Shown: piece after piece, positions 8,072 through 14,933 of the stretch | How positions within the stretch are numbered: the first letter of the stretch is position 1 | Layout: each line of letters begins with the position of its first letter | Assembly (NCBI GenBank): GCA_903870555.1 | Contig: CAIQDO010000360.1 | Coordinates: 1 to 34,267 of the forward strand | Direction: 5' to 3' | DNA: 34,267 nucleotides | From: an uncultured Caulobacteraceae bacterium | Lineage (GTDB): Bacteria; Pseudomonadota; Alphaproteobacteria; Caulobacterales; Caulobacteraceae | The notes under the pieces: model-generated | Database searches by the model: none | The model's input: the letters and a program-made list of their open reading frames with translations, nothing else | Told to the model about the DNA's origin: nothing | Program-made: the position numbers and the translations under genes

Positions 8072-9052
8072 ATGTCGCTGACGCCTTCGGAGCTCTCGAC
8101 GCCGCCGCCGAAACTGGATCGCGGCCTGGACATGGACGCGGTTCGGGTCTCGGAAGCGGCCGCCATCGCGGCCTGGGCCCTGGCGGGTCGCGGGGACGAA
8201 ATGGCCGCCGACCAGGCCGCGGTCGACGCCATGCGCACGGCGCTCAATGAACTGGATATCCAGGGCGTGATCGTCATCGGCGAAGGCGAACGCGACGAGG
8301 CGCCGATGCTCTATATCGGCGAGACCGTCGGACGTGGAACCGGCCCGCGCATCGACATCGCCCTTGACCCGCTCGAGGGCACCTCGCTGACCGCCAAGGC
8401 CATGGCCAACGCCCTGGCGGTCATGGCCTGGGCGCCGGCGGGCACGCTGCTGAACGCGCCGGACACCTACATGGAGAAGATCGCCTGCGGCCCGGGCTAT
8501 CCGGCCGGCCTTCTCGATCTCGACCGCAGCCCGGCGGAGAATACCCGGGCCCTGGCGGCGGCCAAAGGTGTCGATCCGACCCAGATCACGGTCTGTGTCC
8601 TCGATCGACCGCGCCACGCGGAGATCATCGCCTCCCTGCGCGAGATCGGCGCCCGGGTCTACCTGATCACCGATGGCGACGTGGCCGGCGTGATGAACAC
8701 CGCCGATCCCGACACCGGGGTCGACATGTATCTGGGGCAGGGCGGCGCGCCGGAAGGCGTGCTGGCCTGCGCCGCGCTGAAGTGCGTCGGCGGCCAGTTC
8801 CAGGGTCGCCTGGTGTTCCGCAACGCCGATGAGCGGGCGCGGGCGCGGAGCCACGGCATCACCGACCTCGACAAGAAATACGATCTTCACGAGATGGTCC
8901 GCGGTGACGCGATCTTCGTCGCCACCGGCGTGACCGACGGCGCGCTCCTGGACGGCGTGAAGATGAAGGACGGCTTCGTCCATACCCACTCCGTCGTGAT
9001 GAATTCCGCCAGCGGCATGGTCCGCCGGATAAGGATGAAGCGCCCCGTCTGA
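8072..9052 (+). CDS. glpX: Class II fructose-1,6-bisphosphatase
   Basis: GlpX hydrolyses fructose 1,6-bisphosphate to fructose 6-phosphate in gluconeogenesis and may also act on sedoheptulose bisphosphate. From ATG 8072 the product is 326 residues, the usual length. The metal- and phosphate-binding motifs are visible: IVIGEGERDEAPMLYIGE, ALDPLEGTSLTAKAMANALAVM and LITDGDVAGVM. Near the C-terminus is VVMNSASGMVRRI. TAGGAA lies about 11 bases upstream. An in-frame start at 8045 would overlap hom by 14 bases and add nine unlikely residues. The stop codon overlaps the recJ start (TGATG), so the two are probably translationally coupled. Confidence 0.95.
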   Translation: MSLTPSELSTPPPKLDRGLDMDAVRVSEAAAIAAWALAGRGDEMAADQAAVDAMRTALNELDIQGVIVIGEGERDEAPMLYIGETVGRGTGPRIDIALDPLEGTSLTAKAMANALAVMAWAPAGTLLNAPDTYMEKIACGPGYPAGLLDLDRSPAENTRALAAAKGVDPTQITVCVLDRPRHAEIIASLREIGARVYLITDGDVAGVMNTADPDTGVDMYLGQGGAPEGVLACAALKCVGGQFQGRLVFRNADERARARSHGITDLDKKYDLHEMVRGDAIFVATGVTDGALLDGVKMKDGFVHTHSVVMNSASGMVRRIRMKRPV

Positions 9053-10857
9053 TGGCGGGCGAACCTGAATCTGGCGATTTCCTGGGGGTCGGCCGCTCGC
9101 TGAGCGGACGACGCTGGCGGGCCAGGCCGGCCGATCCGGCCATCACCCGGGCCCATCAGCTCACTCTGGGTTTGTCCGAGCCCATGGCGCGGGCCATCGC
9201 CTCGCGCGGCGTGGCTTCTGACGCCGGCGAAGCCTTTCTGCGCCCGACGCTGAAGGCGCTCTTTCCCGACCCCTCCAGCTTTGCCGACATGGACGTCGCC
9301 GCCCGACTGCTTGTCGACGCTCTGGAGTCCCGCCGCCGCATGGTGGTGTTCGCCGACTATGATGTCGACGGGGCCAGCAGCGCCGCTCTGCTCGTTCGCT
9401 GGTTTCGCCTGATGGGTCTGGATCTGGAGCTCTATGTCCCCGACCGGCTGCGGGAAGGTTATGGGCCCAGCCCGGCCGCCTTCCGCCGGCTGCGCGACAC
9501 CGGCGCCGAGCTGGTCGTCACCGTCGACTGCGGCGCCGCGGCCTATGACGCGGTGGCGGAGGCGTCGCGGATCGGTCTTGACGTCGTTGTCATCGATCAT
9601 CACCTGATGCGCGAGGGGGCGCTTGGCGCGGCGGCCCTCGTCAACCCCAACCGTCCGGACTGCCGATCGGGGCAGGGGGTGCTCGCCGCCGCCGGGGTGA
9701 CCTTCGTCCTCCTCGTCGCCCTCAATCGCGAGGCGCGCCGACGGGGGCTGTTCGCCAAACGGCCGGAGCCCGACCCGCGACAATGGCTGGATCTGGCCGC
9801 GATGGGCGCCATCTGCGACGTGACGCGCCTGGTCGGTTTCAATCGCGCCCTGGCGCTCCTGGGCCTCAGGACCATGTCCGCCTGGAACAACCCTGGCATG
9901 TCCGCCCTGATGGACGCCGCCGGCCTCGCCAAGGGTGCGGCGAGTGTGTTTGAGGCGGGGTTCATTCTCGGGCCGCGAATCAACGCCGGCGGGCGGGTCG
10001 GCCGCTCGGATCTGGGCGCCCGCCTGCTGTCGACGGACGATCCCGCCGAGGCCGCCTCGCTGGCCAGGGATCTCGACGCCCTCAACAGCGAGCGCAAGGC
10101 CGTCGAGAGCCAGATCGTCGAGGAGGCGTCGGCCGCGATTGAACACGACAGCAATCTCGACCCCGAGTCGCCGGTGATCGTCATCGCCAGGGACGACTGG
10201 CATCCCGGCGTCATCGGCATCGTCGCCAGCCGTCTGCGCGAGCGACACCGCAAGCCCGTGGTGGTCATTGGCGTCGACCGGGTCGCCGACATCGGCAAGG
10301 GATCGGGCCGATCGCAGCCGGGGGTCAATCTGGGGCGGGCGATTCAGGCCGCGTTCGAAGAGGGGCTGCTGTTGGCGGGAGGCGGCCACGCCATGGCGGC
10401 CGGGCTGACGATTCGTCCGTCGTCGATCCCCGAGTTTCGCGAGTTCCTTTGCCGGCGGCTGAGCGACGAGATGACGGTGGCGACCCTGGAGGACGCCGTC
10501 GACATCGACGCCCTCGTCGCGGTCGGGGGCGCCGATCGGTCACTGTTCGAGGACTTCCAAAGGCTTGCCCCCTTCGGACCGGGGAATCCAGAGCCGGTGT
10601 TCGCTCTGGCGGATGTGCGGGTCGAACGCGCCTTTCCGATGCGTGGCGGCCATATCCGGTGCGAACTGGCCGACGGCGGCGGCGGGCGCCTGAAGGCTGT
10701 GGCCTGGCGGGTCGGGGACACCGATATCGGTCGGCGGCTTCTCGCGGCCGGCCCATCCCTTCACCTCGCCGGCAAGCTCAGGGCCGACGATTGGAACGGC
10801 CGGAAGGGCGTGCAGTTCGAGGTCGAGGACGTGGCGGACAGTCGCCGCATGGCCTGA
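9052..10857 (+). CDS. recJ: Single-stranded-DNA 5'-3' exonuclease RecJ
   Basis: RecJ degrades single-stranded DNA 5' to 3' in recombination, mismatch and base-excision repair. The 601-residue product carries the DHH-family motifs in order: FADYDVDGASSAALL near residue 100, VTVDCG, VVIDHH (H183/H184), and AMGAICDVTRLVGFNR. These are followed by the DHHA1-side GPRINAGGRVG, GVIGIVASRLRE and GGGHAMAAGL. The C-terminal 150 residues fit the RecJ OB-like domain. The start overlaps the glpX stop by one base. The metabolic genes upstream give no functional link; the grouping recurs in related alphaproteobacteria as far as I recall. Confidence 0.95.
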   Translation: MAGEPESGDFLGVGRSLSGRRWRARPADPAITRAHQLTLGLSEPMARAIASRGVASDAGEAFLRPTLKALFPDPSSFADMDVAARLLVDALESRRRMVVFADYDVDGASSAALLVRWFRLMGLDLELYVPDRLREGYGPSPAAFRRLRDTGAELVVTVDCGAAAYDAVAEASRIGLDVVVIDHHLMREGALGAAALVNPNRPDCRSGQGVLAAAGVTFVLLVALNREARRRGLFAKRPEPDPRQWLDLAAMGAICDVTRLVGFNRALALLGLRTMSAWNNPGMSALMDAAGLAKGAASVFEAGFILGPRINAGGRVGRSDLGARLLSTDDPAEAASLARDLDALNSERKAVESQIVEEASAAIEHDSNLDPESPVIVIARDDWHPGVIGIVASRLRERHRKPVVVIGVDRVADIGKGSGRSQPGVNLGRAIQAAFEEGLLLAGGGHAMAAGLTIRPSSIPEFREFLCRRLSDEMTVATLEDAVDIDALVAVGGADRSLFEDFQRLAPFGPGNPEPVFALADVRVERAFPMRGGHIRCELADGGGGRLKAVAWRVGDTDIGRRLLAAGPSLHLAGKLRADDWNGRKGVQFEVEDVADSRRMA

Positions 10858-10912
10858 CGATGAAAAAGTGTCACGGAAGGGGCTTCGATGACCCTGATCG
10901 CGAGAGACGGAC

Positions 10913-10941
10913 TTGCGCGCTTCCGGGGTGGCGGATATAGA
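10913..10941 (+). promoter_or_regulatory. Promoter of tRNA-Glu
   Basis: TTGCGC (10913-10918) and TATAGA (10936-10941) are separated by exactly 17 bases. The -10 ends 18 bases before the mature tRNA 5' end, the layout expected for a tRNA promoter with a short leader. Confidence 0.65.
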
Positions 10942-10959
10942 CCCGGCTCCCCGCCTCGG

Positions 10960-11034
10960 GGTCCCTTCGTCTATCGGTTAGGACACCAGATTTTCAATCT
11001 GGGAAGACGGGTTCGACTCCCGTAGGGACTACCA
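10960..11034 (+). tRNA. tRNA-Glu (anticodon UUC)
   Basis: The 75-nt cloverleaf has acceptor GGTCCCT/AGGGACT, with the first pair a G-U wobble as in many alphaproteobacterial tRNA-Glu genes. The D arm is GTCT...GGAC. The anticodon arm is CCAGA-TTTTCAA-TCTGG, giving TTC. The T arm is ACGGG-TTCGACT-CCCGT. CCA is encoded. It stands alone between recJ and the cold-shock gene. Confidence 0.97.
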
Positions 11035-11126
11035 GGATCGCCGCGGCGGTCTTGGCCAGACCCGTAAAGGTTAATTCAAACATTGCGGCAAATCAACGCG
11101 CGGGGGCGCTCGCGCGGCGACACCCA

Positions 11127-11151
11127 TTGACGCGAGTCTGGGGTTAGACTC
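11127..11151 (+). promoter_or_regulatory. Cold-shock gene promoter with GANTC inverted repeat
   Basis: TTGACGC (11127-11133) matches the Caulobacter housekeeping -35, and GTTAGACT (11143-11150) partly matches the GCTANAWC -10, with a 9-base spacer. Over the same bases lies a perfect dyad GAGTCT-N6-AGACTC (11134-11151), each arm holding a GANTC (CcrM methylation) site. Two further GANTC sites lie at 11219 and 11234 just inside the gene. Confidence 0.5.
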
Positions 11152-11171
11152 ACACTGCGTAAAGCTATCCT

Positions 11172-11185
11172 GTCGGAGTTCCGAC
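11172..11185 (+). promoter_or_regulatory. Leader hairpin before the cold-shock gene
   Basis: GTCGGA-GT-TCCGAC is a perfect inverted repeat (five pairs with an AGTT loop) located 22-35 bases before the ATG and just 5' of the purine-rich ribosome-binding region GGGGAAAGGGCTGAGG. It would sit in the mRNA leader. A role in temperature- or Csp-dependent translation is only an inference. Confidence 0.4.
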
Positions 11186-11206
11186 GGGGAAAGGGCTGAG
11201 GGGCCT

Positions 11207-11818
11207 ATGGCAGATTATGAGTCTGGCGTCGCGGATTCGCATGAGGGGGCCGTGCGGATCAGTGGACGTGTCAAGTGGTTCGACGGCGGCAAGGGCTATG
11301 GCTTCATCGTTCCGGATGACGCCGTACGCACGGAATTGCACGATGTCCTTCTCCACGTCACCTCTCTTCGCAGCATCGGGCGGGAATATGCCGCGGAAGG
11401 CGCCGTCGTGGTCTGCGACGTCGTCAAGCGCCCAAAAGGATGGCAGGTTCTCGAAATTCTGAACGTCGATGAGAGCGTGGCGCCCAGGCGCAACGGCGGA
11501 TCCCATGGACCGGCTCATTGTGAGTCTGGTTACGTGGCGGATCTGGCCGACCCGGCCGGAGCGTCCAGCCCGGTGGGGCGCCGGCGCAGGCCGACCTCGG
11601 ACGGGCCGCTGGAACGGGCGAAGGTGAAGTGGTTCAATCGTCTGAAGGGCTACGGGTTCGTCGTCCGGGATGGTGCGCCGGGCGATATTTTCGTCCATAT
11701 TGAGGTGTTGCGCCACACGGGGGCGGATGACCTTCAGCCTGGCGATGCGGTGCGGGTTCGCCTCGCCGAGGGTCCCAAAGGCCTGGTTGCCGCCGAGATC
11801 GAATTGGGTCAGGCTTAA
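11207..11818 (+). CDS. Double cold-shock-domain protein (CspC/CspD-like)
   Basis: Cold-shock domains bind single-stranded RNA or DNA and melt structured RNA. The 203-residue protein has two. The first is at about residues 15-85 ([19 protein letters not shown], with DVLLHVTSL as RNP2). The second is at about 132-200 ([19 protein letters not shown], with DIFVHIEVL). An Arg/Gly/Pro/Ser-rich linker joins them. This two-domain form is the one described for Caulobacter CspC and CspD, which respond to stationary phase rather than cold. The first domain has an insertion ([13 protein letters not shown]) between the RNP motifs, so it may bind less canonically. GAGG lies 5 bases before the ATG. The promoter and leader features are listed separately. 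The DUF192 gene follows after 34 bases. Confidence 0.93.
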   Translation: MADYESGVADSHEGAVRISGRVKWFDGGKGYGFIVPDDAVRTELHDVLLHVTSLRSIGREYAAEGAVVVCDVVKRPKGWQVLEILNVDESVAPRRNGGSHGPAHCESGYVADLADPAGASSPVGRRRRPTSDGPLERAKVKWFNRLKGYGFVVRDGAPGDIFVHIEVLRHTGADDLQPGDAVRVRLAEGPKGLVAAEIELGQA

Positions 11819-11852
11819 CCTCCCACCGTCCGGTCTACGGAGACACAAAGCC

Positions 11853-12323
11853 TTGTTCGCGCCCTTGCCGCGCCGCCGTTTTCTGGCGGCGCTACTGACC
11901 CTTTTGTGCCTGGGTTCCACGGGCGTGGCCGTGGCGCGCGAATTGCGCACCGAACCCCTTGAGATCAGGACGCAGCACGGCGTCCGCCGGTTCCAGGTCG
12001 AGATCGCCGACACCGAGCAGACGCGAGAGCGCGGTCTGATGTTCCGCAAGGCCATGGCGGGCGACAAGGGCATGCTGTTCGATTTCAAGACCCCGCAGCC
12101 GGTGTCCTTCTGGATGAAGAACACCCTGATTCCCCTCGACATGGTGTTCATCACCGCCGACGGGCGAATCCTGTCGATCGCGCGCAACGCCGTGCCGATG
12201 GACGAGACGCCGATCGCCTCGGGTGGGGACATCCTCGGGGTTCTGGAAATTCGCGGGGGACGAGCGGCCGAGCTGGGCCTTGAGCCGGGCGACCGGGTGC
12301 GGGAACGGATCTTCCATCCGTGA
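11853..12323 (+). CDS. DUF192 family exported protein
   Basis: The function is not known for this family. From the TTG at 11853 the product is 156 residues: a basic start and hydrophobic signal (LPRRRFLAALLTLLCLGSTGVAVA), then the DUF192 core. Core stretches are FQVEIADTEQTRERGLMFRKAM, KGMLFDFKTPQPVSFWMKNTLIPLDMVFI, and ILGVLEIRGGRAAELGLEPGDRV at the end. GGAG sits 10 bases before the TTG; no ATG or GTG gives a sensible signal peptide. The track ORF from 11670 is a shadow over the csp gene. It lies 34 bases after csp and overlaps the thioesterase start by 4 bases (GTGA), so the three are likely one transcript. Confidence 0.85.
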   Translation: MFAPLPRRRFLAALLTLLCLGSTGVAVARELRTEPLEIRTQHGVRRFQVEIADTEQTRERGLMFRKAMAGDKGMLFDFKTPQPVSFWMKNTLIPLDMVFITADGRILSIARNAVPMDETPIASGGDILGVLEIRGGRAAELGLEPGDRVRERIFHP

Positions 12324-12748
12324 ACGGCGCCGCATCGGCCGCCCCGACGCCTGAGGGCTTCGTCCTCCAGGCCGGGCGAGGCGCGTTCACGACCCACAAC
12401 GGCCCCTACTATTACCAGCCGAGCGAAAAGGGGCTGATCCAGGCCTTCCACGCCCTGGACCGGCATTGCAATGGCGTGGGCCTGATCCACGGGGGCATGC
12501 TGTCGGCCTTCCTCGACGGCCTGCTGGCCGGCGCCGCCGGGCGCGCCACCCAGGCGACGCCGGTGACCATTCATCTGTCGATCGACTTTCTCGACATGGG
12601 CCGGGCGGGGGACTGGGTGATCGGCGAGGCCGACATCACCCGCGCCACCCGCGACATCGCCTTCGCCGAGGGACGCGCCCGTGTCGGGGACCGCGACATC
12701 GCCCGGGCGACCGGCGTCTTTAAACTGATGCATCGACGGCCTGTTTGA
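12320..12748 (+). CDS. PaaI/hotdog-fold acyl-CoA thioesterase family protein
   Basis: Hotdog thioesterases of the PaaI group hydrolyse acyl- or aryl-CoA thioesters. The 142-residue product starts at a GTG overlapping the DUF192 stop. It shows CNGVGLIHGGMLSAFLDGLLAGAAG, where the HGG motif with the following acidic residue forms the usual active-site helix, then TIHLSIDFLDMGRAGDWVIGEADITRATRDIAFAEG, the family's beta-sheet core. The native substrate cannot be read from the sequence. The first 40 residues (GPYYYQPSEKG) are longer than the minimal domain. tRNA-Pro follows 60 bases downstream. Confidence 0.85.
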   Translation: MNGAASAAPTPEGFVLQAGRGAFTTHNGPYYYQPSEKGLIQAFHALDRHCNGVGLIHGGMLSAFLDGLLAGAAGRATQATPVTIHLSIDFLDMGRAGDWVIGEADITRATRDIAFAEGRARVGDRDIARATGVFKLMHRRPV

Positions 12749-12808
12749 CCACCATGCGTTGCGACGGGAGCCGCCCCGTGGCAAGAGGACGCCGTCTTCC
12801 TTGGTCAA

Positions 12809-12885
<77 letters not shown>

Positions 12886-12918
12886 AGAAAAGTCCGCAGT
12901 CTGGAACAAGGAGCGCTC

Positions 12919-13224
12919 ATGCTGGCGCGCATCTATCGACCCGCCAAGACCGCCATGCAGTCCGGCCGGGCCAAGACCCATCGCTGGATGCTGGCCTTCG
13001 AGCCGGCGGCGGCCCGCACGCCCGATCCCCTGATGGGCTGGACCCAGACCACCGACACCGACGGACAGGTCCGCCTGGTGTTCGACAGCCGCGATCTGGC
13101 CGTGGCCTACGCCCAGCATCACGGTCTCGCTTTCGAGGTCCTGCCCGACCCCGAGGCCCGTAAGATCGTCAAGTCCTACGCCGACAACTTCGCCTTCCAG
13201 CGCAAGCAGCCCTGGACTCACTGA
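12919..13224 (+). CDS. NDUFS4-like complex I accessory subunit
   Basis: This belongs to the ETC complex I subunit conserved region family, homologous to mitochondrial NDUFS4 and characteristic of alphaproteobacteria. The 101-residue product matches throughout: ARIYRPAKTAMQSGRAKTHRWMLAFEP at the start, the MGWTQTTDTDGQVRLVF centre, SRDLAVAYAQHHGLAFEVL, and the C-terminal KSYADNFAFQRKQPWTH. It would sit on the hydrophilic arm of NADH dehydrogenase near the N-module. An AAGGAG sequence precedes the ATG. It lies 33 bases after tRNA-Pro, far from any nuo operon in this window. Confidence 0.93.
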   Translation: MLARIYRPAKTAMQSGRAKTHRWMLAFEPAAARTPDPLMGWTQTTDTDGQVRLVFDSRDLAVAYAQHHGLAFEVLPDPEARKIVKSYADNFAFQRKQPWTH

Positions 13225-13238
13225 GCCGGCGCCGAAAA

Positions 13239-13375
13239 GTCCCCTCCGAGCGCCCTTCGGGCACCCATCTCCCCCGCTGCGCGAGTGAGGATTGAGAGTG
13301 CGTGATCCTCCCCCGTGAAACGGGGGAGGGGGACCGCCGAAGGCGGTGGAGGGGGCGAACGGCGCCTTCCCCGCA
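13239..13375. repeat. Intergenic palindromic repeat element
   Basis: The stretch holds a perfect 10-bp hairpin CCTCCCCCGT-GAA-ACGGGGGAGG (13307-13329), then GACCGCCGAAGGCGGTGGAGGGGG with its own stem (ACCGCC/GGCGGT), and before it a GCCC-TTC-GGGC hairpin. This composite resembles the multicopy intergenic repeats common in Caulobacterales and Sphingomonadales genomes; that is from memory, not a search. It has no coding sense on either strand. It lies between the NDUFS4-like gene and the sulfotransferase, where it could end transcription from both sides. Confidence 0.65.
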
Positions 13376-13460
13376 CAAACCCTTGACCCAATAGTCACAA
13401 CCCGAAACCTCGCCCGCGTCTCCGCCCGATGATGGAGCCCCCGGGGCGTGACGCGAGGCG

Positions 13461-14282
13461 TCAGATGACCCTGACGGTGTCCGGGATTTCGCCCGGCCGT
13501 TCCCAGAAGGCGTCCTTGTCGTATTTGTGGAAGATGTCCGGTGGAAGGATCGTGGGGCGGGGCACGGCGCGGACGCGGGAACCGACGGTGTGCAGGCCCG
13601 GCGCGCCGAGACGGGCGTCGAACGCGATGGCGGTGTAGTCCTGTTCGACATGGTTCGGGTCGTGATTGAACGGATCCTCGCCGATGAAGTCATAGATCGC
13701 CTTCAGGGTCCTTTTCGGGTCGCTTGTCAGGCTGTCATAGCGAACCAGCAGCAGCCGCTCGGCGGAGCCGCTGAACACCGCCTCGCGCAGACCGTTTAGG
13801 GCGTGGCCGACCATGCCACTGCCGCTCATCAGGCCTTCGGCCCGGCCATAGACCGTGGTGTTGGTCTCGAACTTGAAGATTCCCGAAGGTTCGAGCGGGC
13901 TGCGACGCGCGAGGTTCTCCAGACTGTCGAGCACCCAGGCCGGGCTGCGAACGCAGCAGATCACTCTTGCCTTGGGATAGAGAGTCGAGAGCAGCGGCAG
14001 CTTGCTGGCCCATTGGCGATTGGTGTCGAACACCAGCTTCTCGCGGTGAATGTCGGCATAGAAGGCCTCGACACAGGCCTTGAGGATGCGCTTGCGCTGG
14101 GCGTCGTCGATGAAGACGGCCGCCTCGTTCTCCTGGCTCATCTGACGCATCAGGCCGTTGACCAGGGCGCCCACCGGGCTGGTCATCGAGGCGTGAAAAC
14201 GCGGATTCTGCGTCAGCAGCGCCGACAGCAGGGTCGAGCCCGACCGGGGAAGGCCGGAAATGAAGTGGATGCCGTGCTTCAT
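13461..14282 (-). CDS. P-loop sulfotransferase family protein
   Basis: Sulfotransferases move a sulfuryl group from PAPS to an acceptor. The product from the ATG at 14282 is 273 residues and begins MKHGIHFISGLPRSGSTLLSALLTQNP. GLPRSGSTLL is the 5'-phosphosulfate-binding P-loop. ARVICCVRSPAWVLDSL, a 3'-phosphate-binding-like segment, and LLLVRYDSLTSDPKRTLKAIYDFIGE follow. In-frame starts at 14330 and 14408 would put up to 42 residues before the P-loop, which usually lies near the N-terminus in this subgroup. The acceptor is unknown. No PAPS-synthesis gene is in the window. It stands alone in the most accessory-looking stretch, next to a repeat and an Mrr remnant. Confidence 0.87.
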   Translation of the reverse strand: MKHGIHFISGLPRSGSTLLSALLTQNPRFHASMTSPVGALVNGLMRQMSQENEAAVFIDDAQRKRILKACVEAFYADIHREKLVFDTNRQWASKLPLLSTLYPKARVICCVRSPAWVLDSLENLARRSPLEPSGIFKFETNTTVYGRAEGLMSGSGMVGHALNGLREAVFSGSAERLLLVRYDSLTSDPKRTLKAIYDFIGEDPFNHDPNHVEQDYTAIAFDARLGAPGLHTVGSRVRAVPRPTILPPDIFHKYDKDAFWERPGEIPDTVRVI

Positions 14283-14520
14283 GGTGACAGTCTGATCCTG
14301 GACGAGGGCGTAGTCGAACGAGGCCACCATGACCTTGCGGCGTTCGGACGTGAACCCCACCAGGGACAGACCGCGGTCCCCTAGGGTCTGGAGCGAACGC
14401 CAAAGCAATATTGGTCGCGGCGCAGCGTTTTGCCTCGTTATCCTTCACGAGATGTTGCGGTCACTAGCTTTACCATGGTTTCATCTGCGTCGTACGCGGA
14501 GAGGCGCCGGGGACCATGAG

Positions 14521-14706
14521 GTGGAGACATCGTCATTTGTGGCGGCAGGCGCCGGTAGGCAGGTGGTGGTCCGAGACGGCGCCCCCGCCATCGGCCTCGT
14601 GGACGGTGAGACGCTGGCCCAGTTGCTGAAGGAACAGCGGATCGACGTGGCGGTGCGCATGGTCGATGAGATCTGCCCGGACCTCGACGCCTTCAACGAG
14701 TTTTAG
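14521..14706 (+). pseudogene. Remnant of an Mrr-type restriction endonuclease (C-terminal end)
   Basis: About 61 residues resemble the C-terminal end of the Mrr_cat domain: TSSFVAAGAG, then PAIGLVDGETLAQLLKEQRIDVAV and PDLDAFNEF. These align by eye with the usual TxxFTxxA, IVLIDGExLAxLMI and DxDYFE blocks of Mrr proteins. The winged-helix part and the catalytic D-QxK residues are absent. The open frame runs back to 14329, but that sequence is shared with the sulfotransferase 5' region and shows no Mrr character. A start at ATG 14452 or GTG 14521 could still give a small peptide. I favour a decayed restriction gene, with moderate certainty. Confidence 0.55.
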
Positions 14707-14780
14707 GCCGCTCGCCGCCCGCCGCTCGATGTGCGGCCGGGGCGGGCCTCAGTGAGGTAGGTACCGCGCGCCCGCCGTGG

Positions 14781-14809
14781 TTGTGCCGCCGACCGCGTGA
14801 TAGTAGATC
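14781..14809 (+). promoter_or_regulatory. Candidate promoter upstream of tRNA-Arg
   Basis: TTGTGC (14781-14786), a 17-base spacer, then TAGATC within AGTAGATC, which matches six of eight positions of the Caulobacter GCTANAWC -10. It lies 47 bases before the tRNA, longer than usual. Confidence 0.35.
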
Positions 14810-14856
14810 GACGTGAACGTGACCCTGGTTTTCCGGCTCGGGAACGGCCCACTTTC

Positions 14857-14933
14857 GACCCCGTAGCTCAACCGGATAGAGCATCCGCCTTCTAAGCGGA
14901 CGGTTGCTGGTTCGAGTCCAGCCGGGGTCGCCA
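14857..14933 (+). tRNA. tRNA-Arg (anticodon UCU)
   Basis: The 77-nt cloverleaf has acceptor GACCCCG/CGGGGTC and D arm GCTC-AACCGGATA-GAGC. The anticodon arm is TCCGC-CTTCTAA-GCGGA, giving TCT. The T arm is GCTGG-TTCGAGT-CCAGC. CCA is encoded. Its 3' 42 bases are also read on the other strand as the last codons and the stop of metC. Confidence 0.97.

Noticed and set aside
11036-11086. CtrA box (TTAA-N7-TTAA) upstream of csp
   Set aside because: Only one half-site (TTAATTCAAACATTG) matches.
13447-13463. TGACGC-GAG-GCGTCA dyad at the sulfotransferase stop as a terminator
   Set aside because: The stem is short and no T-run follows on the minus strand.
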